The notes: generated by a model not told the origin, from the letters alone. Positions 22,199-35,971 are shown, numbered from the stretch's first letter. The stretch: DNA of 64,000 nucleotides from Sclerotinia nivalis (GCA_029531795.1 JAPEIS010000009.1:744001-808000), one strand, 5' to 3'. Numbers and translations: made by a program.

Positions 22199-25100
22199 GA
22201 GTAGGAAAGTATGGATTGGTACTTATAACCCGAACGAGCCATATGCCAACTCTGGATGAGTCAATAACTTCCTAGCTTCGGAGTGATACAGCCTATACAG
22301 CGATAATATATATGTGATACAATTGCCGTAAAGAGCTGAGAAATCAGGGTTCAATTATCCTTAGAATCTATAATTAACGATCGAAAGATCGATAACCCCA
22401 AAGGGGTTATATATACTAGTCATAGGCACGTGATCGGCTTACCTAATCCTTCGAACCGTGACAAATCAAGAATTAAAATTGTTAAGAGTAAAAAAAAAGT
22501 TCAATGATTTATTAAAATCGGAAATTTTGATAGAAGTTCTTGAAATTATAATACTAGAGTGTTAATTTATAAAGTTAACTAATATTATAATAAAATATTT
22601 TTCTAATATTGAGCGGAGTCTTCTATTAGATAAAAAAATCTTATAGACGGTCTGATATTCGTCCGCCCGATTTTCAGTCGAATGCCGAGAGCCCGAATCT
22701 TTCGAGATCATACTCATACTGTCGAAAAGTATACAACCCCGACGCTAGAGAAACCATGTTATTCCTCTTGTAATTTACTCCCATAAGGTGTTAAATCTTG
22801 AGGAGGAAGGCGCAGTTCACCGCTATTCGATTCTGCTAATGATCTTACCGGATGAGTGTTAGTGCGAAAAATTATATGGATGAATCTTTACAAGGCTGTG
22901 ATTTCAATTCAAAATACTCTCTATTGATAGTGAAAAGCCGGATTTATCATTGAATATTTTCAATGTCCGTCAATTCTATATGTCAATAGGGAATCGAGGG
23001 CGGAGGGTCTCAAAGTCATCGCCATATTGAACTCTTGGAATCATGGCTGATTGGAATTAGACACGGCGATCATTTCAATTTTACATCAATTAGGAGATAG
23101 ATTAACTATGCTTCAACTCACTTGTAACGATCATAAAGTTACTTGTTTTCTGTTAATTGTGCATGATTGATCCAATCTTTTCTTCTCCTACCGAAAAGGG
23201 GGCACAATTTATCTGCAATCCAATGGTAGTCGCAGACCTTGAATATAGCTCCTGGAGTTTGGATTACAGTGATGAGCGGCAAGTCCAAGTGGATACTCAT
23301 TCGTCATGTGCAAATATGAAAACCATTGACTCGAAGTCGTGCACTTTAAGGATGATACATACCAATACATGTGGCAGTGGTGCTCATGGAGATACTCATT
23401 CCATGATTTAGTCTTTCGCAGCCATGTATCGCTTTCCAGGGAAGTTCTGGTTTTGTGAATTGCGCTAATCACCATAATTTTGGGGTTCATAACGCAGCTC
23501 CTCAAGTGAATGCGGAGAACTGATTAGATGCTCTAATGTGATGTACCAACGATAAGAGGTATGTGGCTGCGTTGGTGAAGATCCTTACTCGGCAGCGATG
23601 ACAATCCCGGTGAAGGGAGGGCCATCAACGGTTGCTGGAGCAGCGCAGATCAAAGCTCAATTTTGGTAAATAAGAATTGCGGCATTTCACCCTATAGACG
23701 GAGGTCTGAAATGAGTATAGATTTTTGAGTGTCTGGAATCTGAGGGTATGGTGGTTGCTGGCGGCCGGACCTCTCTGGTTGGCATCGACTGATTAATAGT
23801 TTGAGGGAATTCATCTTTTGAGCGAGATATATAGCGTGCAGGTAACTTGCATGGATTCGATTGTAGTTGCATGGTTCGCGCCTCAAAAAGGCTTGGTAGG
23901 CGGATGCTATGATCAACTTAGAGCTTGTAACTGGCAATGGTTCAATCATCAATGTGAATGCCACTTCGAATGGAGACCTCTTCGTTGGACTGAAGGGAAG
24001 GAGATAACAGTTTTGGTATTGTCACTGGCTATGACCTGAAGGCACTACCTTTTCGATAAAATATAGGGAGGCGTCATGGTCTCTCTGACCAGCATAGGGA
24101 GTATCTTGAACGTAATTGGATATCCACGTATTGGAGAGTCCGGCCTGATATCTAGCACGATGCGAATCACGAATTTGGAATTGTTGGTGGCCTCTCGTTC
24201 TTGACTTTTAGGTGTCTTTTCGTTACTACGACCATTTTGAACAAGTGCCGAGATGTATAAACAGCTGTGAATGCAATTGAACACACTTTGAAGCCTTTCA
24301 AGAATACTCCATGCCTTGTGTGGTCCCTTCTCTTTCAGGCTATTCGTCTCATAGCAGGTGAACAGGCGATAGCGGCTGATGGAAATATTATGGCTGTGGA
24401 CGAAACAAAGAAAATTGTCCGCATTTCTGATCTATATAAAACATGGCTTAAAGTCTTAAGAAAATTTACCCATACAGCTTATGCTACGATTAACGAGATC
24501 AATGCGACTTTCGAGTGTCTTGAAATTACGAATCATTCACTTATCTAGAATATGACGGCAGAATTAGTATCCATTACGAAGGGGAGTGAAGAACATCAAG
24601 AAGATAAGAGCCTTAAGCGGAGGTGGCGCTGAAGGAGTTTTCAAAAGCTGGTCACAGGAGGATTCGGAATTCCTGGTATGGAAACTATTATGGAATGGAA
24701 AGTCGGGCCTCCAGGAAGTGCAAGGATCAAGAGCCAAATGATTGATGCTGTCCTAGCTAACAATGTTCAGATATTAATTTCCGGAATCGTTATTCACCGT
24801 TGTCGCCGTTGAGCAAGTCAAGGTGGATCTTTCTGGTCGGCGAGATTGCATTTCAATATTCAACGGCCGGTATATTGAACGAGTCAAGATAAATCGATAT
24901 GGTCGGCGAGACTGCATATTGACTATTAAACGGTCGGTACGATGAGCGTTGTGGTTGCATAGAGTCACTATCTCATGCACGCCCAATTTTGAAATTTTCC
25001 ACCACCATATGCCATTGTGATCATCTAAGCCACGTCGAATGCATGAAAATATCATGCAAATGGAGTAGCATTGACCGAACTGATCTGACGAATTGGTCTA

Positions 25101-26209
25101 TATGAGTTTCAGGAACTCATTATTTCGGGATTCGATTTATTCTAATTAGGGGGCATACCCACGTTTCTTGTTGGGCCACGTGGTGATCTTTTTGTAGATG
25201 ACTATCTTTTCATGTGTTTCTACCCCATCTCTCCATTTCGGTACTTAGGTCAAAATTTCTATTAAATGCCGTGTCGGCGAAGTATCTTGTTAGTCGAATG
25301 GTATGGTAGTAGCTTACCATGCTTATCATACTTACTACCTCGGTGGATCCTCATCGGGGACCTCGCTAAGCCCTAGCACGTTGAAGATTGGAACCAGTGA
25401 AGAGGCTTTGGGATGAATGCACGATCGTTATTTTTGCCCGTCCCCAAGTATCAAATATCCTAAAATTCCCAGGAAAGCGCTCAGTGGCACTCAATTACCC
25501 CGCCAAGGACCTCGTGCTTACATTGCTCACACAGGAATCGGGGACCTGCAGATTCACGTTTGGACATTTAAATAACTTGTTGCCTGACTTCATATATGTG
25601 TAACTCTAATATGCTATAAGGTTTGTATTCTCCGGTCGGCGAATTCTCCATAATAGTGTTCATACTAAGGTAGTTTTGTATTTCCGACGTTTCCTTGTGT
25701 TGCGATATCATACGATATCACTGTGTCAGAGCTGGAATGCTTGCGCTTATGTTGTAAGACAGGCTGAATAATATCTAGCCAAGTTTGGATTTTTAGGTTC
25801 TGCCTGACGCAACAATTGACTATGTAGTGACTAGTATCGGAAGAGGAAATATAGAATATAAAGGTTGTGCACCCTACGTTAAAGAAATGTCTTCAAAACA
25901 GGGTCGAATCAACTCATTCGCAAAAATCGAAGTCTCACAACATAGTTTCAAACATTCCTCTGAGTCAACTTAATAATCAGTCCCGACATACGGACCCTTT
26001 CACTTCTTGATTCAATTCTCTTCGACTACCAGAATATCAAAATCGACGAGATCTTAAAAAAAAGGTTCCAACAAGGCTCGGAACAACTATCTAACAAAGA
26101 CTCCGCGCTTCAAATTTTAACGCTCAAGAATATTGAATCACTCGAGATCAAGATCCGAATATCTCTTCAGAGGGTGGTAGGCAATTTCGGGCTTGGGTCA
26201 GATCGCACT
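22199..26209. other. gene-poor, AT-rich accessory stretch
   Basis: About 4 kb without a supported gene. 22480-22640 is strongly AT-rich. A degenerate repeat copy lies at 22678-22712, and an imperfect tandem repeat at 24811-24945. The last few hundred bases form the ABC transporter promoter and 5' UTR. No transposase or reverse transcriptase motif was recognised. Confidence 0.5.
24811..24945. repeat. imperfect tandem duplication of about 67 bp
   Basis: Two adjacent units share GAG(C/T)AAG or GTCAAG, then GGTCGGCGAGA(T/C)TGCAT and a CGG(C/T)CGGTA core in the same order (24811-24880 and 24881-24945). No function is evident. Confidence 0.6.
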
Positions 26210-28551
26210 ATGACAGACACGACGACCAGCACTCTTTCACAAGCTTCGGGAAAAGCTGAGCAAGATTCGGATATGGAACTTCGTAATCAGTTCATGACCG
26301 ATGTGGAACTATCAGCTGCCGATGATGATCATTTAAAGAATACTACTGTTCGGAACCTTATCTGGAAGAATGTCACGGTCACTGTGAAGGACTACAAAAC
26401 GAAAGAACCAAAAGCGATTCTAGATGACCTTAGTGGTGTAGTCGAAGCTGGTCAGTATTGTTATTGCGGAGGCTTGACCCAGATTAAGAGTAGAATACTA
26501 ATCAATCAGTAGGAGAAATATGTGCTTTGATGGGACCTAGTGGTTGTGGAAAGACTACATTGCTGAATGTTCTGGCCCATAGAGTTGCAGCTGCGAAAGC
26601 GACTGTAACAGGAGAAACTCTGGTCAATGGATCAAGTCCGCCGATGAAAGTCTTTCGAGATATGAGTTCATATGTTGAACAAGAGGATGCCCTTATAGGC
26701 TCTTTGACCGTGCAAGAAACACTGAATTTTGCGGCTCGCCTTGCTCATAAGAGGTATGGTTGCTAATCGCCGGAGTATCTCATTACAAGCTAATTTATTT
26801 CTAGTTCATTGACAAAAACGGAGCGAATGAGGCGGATCAGGGGACTTCTAGACTCATTCGGTCTTCGTAATCAGGCACATACTATCATTGGGACCCCAAT
26901 CCAAAAAGGTATCAGTGGTGGTCAGAAACGAAGAGTGAGCGTTGCAAGTCAACTCATTACTAGACCTAAACTTCTCTTCTTGGATGAACCGACGTCCGGT
27001 TTGGATTCCGCGGCAAGCTGGGAAGTTATGTCTTTCGTGAAAGAGGTTGCGAAACGAAACAATGTTAGTAGCCACCTTCTTTACTTTGTAGGTACAATAT
27101 TAACTTAAATTTCTAGTTGATCGTCATAGCAAGCATACACCAACCTTCCACATCCACCTTTCATCTGTTTGACAAGTTAATGTTGTTATCCGGCGGAAAA
27201 TCATATTATTTTGGCCCCGTCTCAGAAGTCAATTCACATTTTGAATCCATAGGATACACAATCCCACTTCACATGAACGCTTCAGAATACCTTCTCGATC
27301 TTTTGAACACTGATTTCGCTGCCAATCAGACCGAAGCACAAACCAGACTATTAAAAATCCAGGAATCCTGGCTGACTTCCCCCACATTTCGACAAATGGA
27401 CGATAGAATTCAGCATACATTGCAGAATATCAAGCCTCTACCGGTGGCTCATTCCTCAGGCGGTGGCTTTTTCAATGTATTGATGACATTGGTGCATAGA
27501 GCATTCATCAAAAGTTATCGAGATGTAGTCGCATATGGCATTCGTATTGCGATGTATATGGGACTTGCTATCATGATGGGTACAGTTTGGTTGCGTCTCA
27601 AGACAGATCAAAGTGATATTCAACCTTATATTAATGCTATTGTGGGTACATCTCCCTAAGCAGATGACTTGGTATGACTAACTTAATCTAGTTCTTCGGC
27701 TCTGCATTCATGTCTTTTATGGCTGTCGCTTATGTTCCTTCATTCCTTGAAGATCGTTCTACATTTATCAAGGAACGAGCAAATGGTCTCTATGGACCTA
27801 CAGCATTCATGCTGTCAAACTTCATCATAGGCTTGCCATATCTATGTAAGTGCCTCACCGCGGTTTGCCCACAAGCTCAGCTAACATTATGTCCAGTCCT
27901 CATTACCTTCCTCTTCTCAGTAACAACCTATTTTCTCAGCAATTTCCGGCCCACTGGCACAGCTTTCTTCACGTGGATAATGTGGCTTTTCCTCGATCTC
28001 CTCGCCGCCGAATCGCTTGTCGTTCTTATATCTTCTCTCTTCCCCTCTTTCGTGATATCTCTTGCTCTTACTGCTTTTGCAAATGGACTTTGGATGAGTG
28101 TGGGTGGCTTTTTGGTACCTCCACATATTCTCAATGTGTTTTGGAGATACGTTTTTCATTATATTGATTATCAGGTATGTTTATTCTCATTTTCCCGTCC
28201 ACATCCATCTTGTACCACCCATGGTCATGAGACGAGAGTAATGCTAATGCATGCAAATAGACATATGTATTCCAAGGAATGATGGTGAACGAATTTTCAG
28301 AAAGAGATTATTCCTGTGGAAGTTCTTGTCACTGCATGTACATCACCGATCTCGCACCGCAATGTAAAATTAGCGGAAAAGGAGTTTTGGATCAATAGTA
28401 CGTCTATTTTTTTACGATCACGTCCTAGATCTCACTAACAATACACAGTGGGTACAAGACCGGCAAGACCGGTGAATGGGTAGGCATTCTGATTGCGATT
28501 ATTGTAGTATACAGGATTCTAGGCTTGGGTGCTATGTATTTTAGACGGTAA
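26210..28551 (+). CDS. ABC-G half transporter (white/ABCG2 subfamily)
   Basis: Eight exons: 26210..26450, 26513..26753, 26805..27063, 27117..27641, 27692..27845, 27897..28174, 28261..28397, 28449..28551. They join in phase to give 645 residues. The reverse order of ABC-G proteins is clear: nucleotide-binding domain first, with Walker A GPSGCGKT, signature ISGGQKRR, Walker B LLFLDEP and H-loop SIHQPS. An ABC2 membrane domain follows with about six hydrophobic segments and a Cys-rich extracellular loop (CGSSCHC) before the last segment. Half transporters dimerise to export lipids, pigments or xenobiotics; the substrate is unknown. The intron before exon 5 uses the less common donor GTGGGT, fixed by phase. 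It sits alone in a gene-poor stretch, so context does not help. Confidence 0.92.
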
Positions 28552-30510
28552 AGATACTGTTTGGTGAAGGGAAAAGAATTCTGGGCTTGGAGGCGTCTGG
28601 TGGCTTGGGGTTGCTTATTTGGGAATGAAGTACTATAATGCGGCAGGCACGGAAGGCGGCAGGCTTGGAAAGTGTGGTGATCAGGTGTGGAGCTTACACA
28701 GTGTTGTACATACATAGGTGCGAAGATTGTTTATATTGGTATCCTTACTCGAGTCCCAGGACTCGAGGACAGAATATTTGTGGGGTTTTGGTGTTCTGTA
28801 TTTATTTCAGGAGTCGGGAGGACATGCTCAGCTCTGTATATCGTTTTAATATAATAATATTCCCAATTACTTCAACGTTCCTAATGAACTCAGTATATCA
28901 AATGTCGATACTATCGCATTACAGACTAAACTATTGAAACCCTATAATAGCCTGGGTTGAGCGGCCTGATGATGAGCTTACATACACCAATTTGGAACTT
29001 ACTACATACAAACCATGGTCAGATCGTCATCCATCTACCCATCCACAAACATCCAGCCAGACGTTACAGTACGCTCGAGCCCATCATCCACATCATATGA
29101 CCTCTCCATCCATCTCTCACCAGGCCGTCTATCCATCTCAACCATCTTCACAATCTCTCCGCTCATCTCCTCATCTCCTCACCCCACGGTCCCACCACAT
29201 CCATCCACACACACATAAATCTGTGTATATACCCCCAAGATTCAGGCTATATATATCTGAACACAGCATATAGGAACATTATCCGGATTCAGCCGGCTCG
29301 AGTGTAGTTACACCAGTAACACATATCACACGAGTAGCAAACGTTACACAAAGTAACGAGTAACAGAGTAAGGTATCTCGTTTTGACTGCGCCTACAATG
29401 TTGCACTATAGATTCCTTTTCTTCCGGGGTCGTACAGAAGTTAAAATGTGTTTGTGCCCTGAGATGGAGAGACGAGGAGGAGATTAGATTCATTGTTGTG
29501 GATATGGATAAAGTGGATGAAGATGATGAGACGATGTTGTTATAGTGGTGGAAGTTATAGGGGTGGTAGGTATTACGATATCAAGCTGAGCTACACGTAT
29601 TCACGTATTCACCATTCGGTCGAAAGGAGGTTGAGAAGTCCTAACATGGATTCCGGTACATCTCCACGTATCTCCTACCCAACCATGCCGTACAACCTCA
29701 AATCATACGACTCTCAACCGCCCATCTGCGCCCCAATCCAGCCTATACAATTCCAGTTCAGGTACGCACTCATGTAGTGTTTACTGTATCCAGATTACAT
29801 ATTACATATGTGAGATTATGTTAAGTCTTAAGATGATGATGACATACAGATAGTGAGTATACGCTGTGACAATTCGTGCACACCATGGCGCGATAGCGGG
29901 TTAGGCAAGAATCTTGATCTATGTATTACGCAGATCAATTTCACCAGCTCCATGCATTTGTGTTCTGGATGAGCCATGTGTGCATATATACTATGCACAC
30001 CCAACGATCTTCATACTCACCGCAAGTGCAGGCTGGATAAGCTATACTTTTGTATGCATTTGGACCGTTAACATAAGAACTATTTCTTGGTGTTTCGAGG
30101 TAGGGGCTAAATAAGGATTCTCAATTTGTAGAAATGTTGTATAACATATTGGCACTGCTGACATACATGTATTTTGGTAGTAATATAGAGTCGTAGTATT
30201 TATAAAATTGACGGGATGAATTTAGAATCTGGGCATGGCGTCTAAGACGGTAACTTTTCATTAATCTTGTGATCAATTGTTAGATCTTGGGATTGGTAAT
30301 GTTTGGGATCGTTGGGGTGCAGATACGTTTACCCAATGTATGCAGGTATTTACTTGGAAGCTGCAGCCGAGGACATTAGATGTGTTCTTGTGAGCACAAC
30401 ATGTGCTGTTTCGAAAAGTTTCATTGATATTCAACCGCGGCTTGAAGGTGTGGAGCATCTTGTTCATTTGAGGCTTCATATGTATCGATACTCCGAGATA
30501 CGTACATGTT
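28552..30510. other. gene-free stretch
   Basis: About 2 kb between the 3' ends of the ABC transporter and the HeLo gene. Open frames are short and low-complexity (Ser/His/Pro-rich shadows near 29000-29270). No supported feature is seen. Confidence 0.55.
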
Positions 30511-32573
30511 TTAGACTTTGACATCGCCTAGCTTTTTGACTACGTTTTCGAAAAACCTCATTCCGAGTTTTGAGGCGACTCTTTCATCGCCCATTTCGTC
30601 TTCTCCATCTTCTATACCTAGCTCTTTACCGCCCACTATACATCTCTTTACAACTTCTTCCACTATTTCGCCCATTTCTCCTCCTATTTTCGATAGCATG
30701 TCCTCGCTCATAAGAATTCCTTGCACGTTTTTCGCTCTTTTAGATGGTCGTTCGCTGATTTCAGTCACAATCTCTGTTATTGATTTCCAGAAACACAGTT
30801 CAACTAGTACAACACCAAAACTATATATGTCGAAGCTTTTTCGGTAGCCTAAAAATGTCATCAGGATCGCCGATCATCATGTTTGTGGAGAGAAGGAAAC
30901 TTACTCTCTCTTGGGCCAAATCCAATGTTTTGTGTACTTGGATGTCTATACATATTATGCTCCTCACCGTCTCCTGGAATTTCCGTCGTTTCATCCTTCC
31001 TCGCTGGTCGGGCGAAGTCAAAGCCACTTAAATATACTTGGTCCCAAATCACCATTTGACGTCTATCATCCTCTGATGTAACTGGAAAGAATACTACATT
31101 GTGCGAGCGAAGTCCTTTATGAAGCCAATTGACGGAATGTAGATATAATAAACAATTTGAAAGTGCGTGAGCTAATTTTATACGATCGGTGATGCGCGGC
31201 TTGGGGTAATTCGAGAACAATTGGATAAGAGAAATGGGCGAGGTATTGATCGAAGGTGGCTTCCGAAAGACGAGTCCAATGCGTGCCTCTGGGGGTTCCT
31301 CTTCTTCGGAGTCGGTAGAGAGTAGAGTAGGCTGGGGTGCAAGATTATCAAAATAGCCGAGACAATGAGGGACACGGAAAGCTTCTGGTTTTGGCTCATG
31401 ATGGAGGAGTGCGGCAAGTTTTTGAACACGGTCCACAATAAGGGGCGACGGAGAGGTAGCGTTAGGGCTACAATCGTATTCTTTCCATTCGATCCATACT
31501 GGTTCCTCAATATCGTCGTGGAAATATGTAGCCTCGCATCTAATAGCATTTTCCTCTATTGAAGCCTCATCCGGAGCAAATTTGATGCTTGACTTGTCAA
31601 TCTGGAGACCCTTTCTTTCATCGTCAGGTCTTCCCAACGAGAGAGCTTCTCCTGTTGCCTCATCCCAGGTTAAACTTTCGGTCGTGGGATTTATCGATTC
31701 GTTGAATGCTTTGAATTTGGCAAGCTGGGACAAGAGTTTCAAGCCTGAGCTATTGTCGTCCGCATACTCATGTGTAATTGATGGAGTATAGTTTGTTCGA
31801 GCATCAATTTTGATATCCAGAGCCATTACCAATTGGCAGAGAGAGGAAAGATCTTTGTGGAGTTGTAGTACTCCTCGGTTTGTGTCTTGAGTCGTCCGAT
31901 GAATTTCAGTTTGCAAACGGGTGTCAAGGATATTCGTCATATTATCATTTAGTGTGGAGAATCGTTGGAGAAGCATCTCAAATGCTTCCTTGTCGAAAGC
32001 AGTCCACCAAAGGCGCCGTGCCCCTTCGGTAACATGATCCGTAGCATTTTTCTTTAGGGATTTCATAGCTTTCATTATAAATTTCCTTCTCGATTCGGAC
32101 AACGGTACATTAGCACTGGAGGCGTCCTTGGCTGGATCGATAAAGTTTTCATCTGACACGAAGTCAAGGATGACCTTGAGATGTTTATTTTTTCTCTGGG
32201 CATTCTCAAACTCCTTGAACAAGCATTCGATTTGAACAAGAAGGTCTAGGATGGTGGTCCGATGAATGACAAATGTATTGGATTCGCGAATTTTCTGGCT
32301 ATTTTGATTCTCAAGGTCTAGTAGACCGGAAGTCTCACTCCATGCAAATAATCTCTGCTGTTCCATCCGCAATCTCAAATTGTAGTACTTTGACTCTTCA
32401 GGTACATTCTTTGCTGTGATAATAAATTGAATCCCTGATAATAACAACATCAACATCCAATAAATTGATTCGAAAGATCAAGGAAATCGTGTACCTTGAA
32501 TGCATCCTGTAAACAGTTGACCAGCCAAGGATGCTACACTGAGAGCTATACCGACGGCGCTGATTGGGTCCAT
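30511..32573 (-). CDS. HeLo-domain protein with C-terminal pseudokinase-like domain
   Basis: Three exons on the minus strand, 32573..32495, 32434..30905 and 30848..30511, in phase, give 648 residues. The first exon supplies MDPISAVGIALSVASLAG, typical of fungal HeLo (prion-inhibition-and-propagation) domains, and exon 2 continues that helical domain to about residue 215. HeLo domains are membrane-targeting cell-death effectors in heterokaryon incompatibility. The C-terminal half (about 400-640) has a kinase C-lobe outline: LSNCLLYLHSVNWLHKGLRSHN, later DIYSFGVVLVEL. The catalytic HRD is replaced by HKG (465-467), though the Asn partner is kept at 472. The DFG position reads DFA (499-501). It is probably inactive as a kinase. 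No NLR gene is adjacent. Confidence 0.85.
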
Positions 32574-33849
32574 AATGTACAAGAACTGAGATGGTGTGAC
32601 GGGAAATTCGATTGTACTACCGACATATGCGAGTCAACCCAAATCACGGCACGGATGGTCTTGAATTTGGAACCGATTGAACAAAAAAGGGCCGGTTCGT
32701 CGAATAACGGCAAGTATGAACGAGTTGCTGAGAAGCACTTACATCAAGCAGGATGTTGCTGGATGCTGCTGAAATATATGCTGGGCTAAGAGAAACTAGG
32801 GTAAAGTCCGCCGATAGCGCCAATAAAAATACTGTTGCTTACAATCTTCAATTCCGTGTGTGAATCAATCTGAAGCTTTTCAGATATTATATCGTGGAGA
32901 GGAGACAAATTTCGATGAATAAAAACTAAGCACAAAGATGATCGACAGTGAGTGCAGCACCGTTGGGTTTCGATCAGGCAGATTATTTATCCTCATCGTA
33001 TCATAAATGATGAAGATTTATCTACCGGCTTCAAAGAGTTGTAGTACCCAGCCTCATTGTGGCCATGCTTGTATGCCTTGCCCAATCGCTTTTGGTGCTG
33101 TTCTCCACAACGATGCAGGTGTCAAAAGGCAGATTTTAACTGCAACCCTCCTGTTCTCTTGTGGTGTGCTGAAAGATGGGCGGAAACATTTCCCATGTGA
33201 GATAATCTTAACCTTTTATATGCGCATTGACTGCAGAATAAATGCAGCGTTGAGGAGTTTTTCTTTCAATCGCGGATGATGAAGGGGAAATCCGAGTTAA
33301 TCGATGTGGAAAAACGAGGTCACGTGTATGGCAGTTTCACAACCCTCGGGACTTTGCGCCAATAGGATTTCTTACCCTCTTGTCCTCCAAAGTAAATGAA
33401 GGACATACGCATCGAATACGCATCAACTACGCATATGTACGCATGGAATAACTGTATGTCAGATAGAAAATCGATTGAACGGATGGACCACTCCGTATGC
33501 TCTTAATAACAACTTGTTTGCACGTAGAATTGATAGGTCCCCATCGTTATATTGAGGCTATCCGCCCCTTTTCCCAACATCTTCCAACATAAGTTCACAA
33601 CTTATTCATTCTCGTGGCTCCCCCACCCTTTATAAAGGTTCGACTTGTCCTAGTTGAACACAAACCATATCGCTGTCAGCACATCAGCGTGTTTGTACTA
33701 AACTTGCTTATATCCAATCTATTCGGGCTCGTCGGGGACCTCGCTAATTACTACGGTGGTCAGCATTTCCTATCAGATATCGTAGGACAAGGATAGAATA
33801 TCCAATCATTCGACGCTCTGTACAAGGGTTGCAGTATTGACATCCTCCA
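32574..33849. other. divergent intergenic region HeLo gene / Zn2Cys6 gene
   Basis: About 1.3 kb holding both promoters. No supportable gene is present. Confidence 0.55.
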
Positions 33850-35971
33850 ATGCAGCAGACCTCTACTTCTGTGCCTCATATGTTTTGGTCGGCGAGCAAT
33901 TCATCCACATCCACATCAAATCTGACCACTAGAGCTATGGATTCCATTTCTCCCATCCAAACGCCTTCGACGAGTAATGCTTCATCACTCTCACCTACTT
34001 CCGATCATGTGCCTGAGAAACAAGGCGAAAGACAGCTGGCGGTCGTTCCGGACCCTCAAAAGGATCGGATCACTGTCCCATCAGCATGCGTCGCTTGTCG
34101 CTCTAAGCACCTCAAATGCGATGGTCTAAGCCCATGTTCGAGATGCTCTACTAATGAATATGAATGTATATACGTGAGAAGTCGTCGAGGCTTCAAAGGC
34201 CCTAGACGTAATGGAGCTCAAAACAAGACGGCGGTGTCGACGTCAACTCAATCAAACAATCCCAGGGCTTGCCCACTAGTTCGACCAGGGACATCATCGA
34301 CGACCCTCAATACCACCGGTATCTCGGGCAACATTCCCAGTGGATTAGCTACACCTCCCGACAATAGACTGCAGTCGCTTCCGTTCGGACCGGCAGATCC
34401 CCCGTCTTATGGTAATAATAGAGATCAGACGATTTTAGACGTTAATAAACCTCAATACAACGGATTAGACCTTCGCCAAAAATGTATGGAAGCATTCTTC
34501 TTTCATTTTTGGCCCGCACACCCCTTTATTCTCCCAAGAGATAATCTGCTCAGATTGTTGAAGGAGAAAAAACAATTGGAGCATTTAGAAGCTGCTATGA
34601 GATATGTGGGTTCATTCTACATAGATCAAGCACCCACCACGGCACTATGCCTAGAAGCCGAACGAGCAATTTATCGGGCAGATTGTCCCAAGGATGCATT
34701 CAAAGTTCAAGCAATGCTTATTCTTTGCATTGGACTTGATGGTTACACATACCAAGAGAAGGCCTTACAAGTTCTTACCGATACTCAAGAATTGGCATTA
34801 CAATTGGGGATGGACAAGAGGGATTTTGCTTCTATACACGGGAATGGTTGGCCCAGTTTGGAAGAGAGCTTGCGCCGTACTTGGTGGGAAATGTTCGTGG
34901 TGGATGGAATGATCGCCGGCGTTCATCAAAAGAGTTTCTTTCCCATGAAAGATATGCCTGCAGAAGTTGGTCTTCCATGCGAAGAGTACGAATACATTAG
35001 TGGAGTAAGTTTTCCCCAATTGATAGGCGAGAATTTCCCATCACACCTATCTTATAAAATTTACCATACTAACAAAAACCAGAATATCCCAGCCCCTCAT
35101 TCCCTTTCAGACTTTGATGATGAGGATTTCGAGCACCGTGATTTCAGTTACTCCTCTTTCACATATCGTATCTCTGCGATCCGAAATCTGGGTCGATTGT
35201 TGACTGGACGTCAAATGAATCCTCATCCCGACAGTTCCGCCGTCGATCGTCTTGATGCATATCTTGTAAACTTCCGTTTACATCTCCCAGAGAACAAGAG
35301 ACAACTCGTCAGTGGTGATGGCAAGCTCGACGAAATGCTTTTCCAAGCAAACATGATAACCGAAGCGTACGTTTTTCCTCCCAGGCTTCCTATCATTACT
35401 TCCACAATTTTTATTCCTACATGAACTAACTCCATTCCCAAACAGCACAACCATCGTTCTCCACCGCGAACTCTCCGAACTAGACAGCAGCATAACCACC
35501 CCCATAACCTCCTGCGCCCCACACCACCCCATCACTCCCGGCTCAAACTACAACATCCACGCCTCCAAAACCATCACCGCCGCCCAATCAATTTCCAAAC
35601 TCATTACCCTCCCCATCCCCCTAATCCGCCACACCCATTTCTTCACCTGCGTTGTAACGCTCGCCTCCGTCGTTCATTTGTCTTGTTGGTCAGTTCTCTA
35701 CCCTCTTCTCAACGACGATGATCTCAAACAACAATTGAAATTGAATACCGGGGCGTTAAAAACTCTATGGCAAGTATGGCCTAGTGCCGGCCGTGCATTT
35801 GGTCAGGTAAAAGGAGTAGCGAGTGAGATTTGGCAGAGGAAGAAGGAGGTTGTTGAGAGAGGGTGGTGGGGGGAGGTGGGCGAGGAGGTTTTTATTAGGA
35901 ATATGCAGGAGGAACGGGGGTATTTGGAGGAATTACAATTACTTGATGCTCCTGCACCGCAAGGATTTTAG
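33850..35971 (+). CDS. Zn2Cys6 transcription factor with fungal-specific domain
   Basis: Three exons, 33850..35004, 35083..35366 and 35446..35971, give 654 residues in phase. The binuclear zinc cluster is perfect: Cys80, 83, 90, 96, 99 and 106 (CX2CX6CX5CX2CX6C), followed by a basic linker (RSRRGFKGPRRNG). The middle region from about 205 (CMEAFFFHFWPAHPFILP) to 400, with SLRRTWWEMFVVDG, fits the fungal-specific transcription factor domain. The N-terminal 75 residues are Ser/Thr-rich. The 78-bp first intron is a multiple of three without a stop, so retention would add 26 residues. The target pathway cannot be told; neighbours are the HeLo gene (divergent) and Vps24. Confidence 0.9.

Noticed and set aside
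28992..29273. Forward Ser/His/Pro frame
   Set aside because: Short, low-complexity, open in two phases with no start context or homology.
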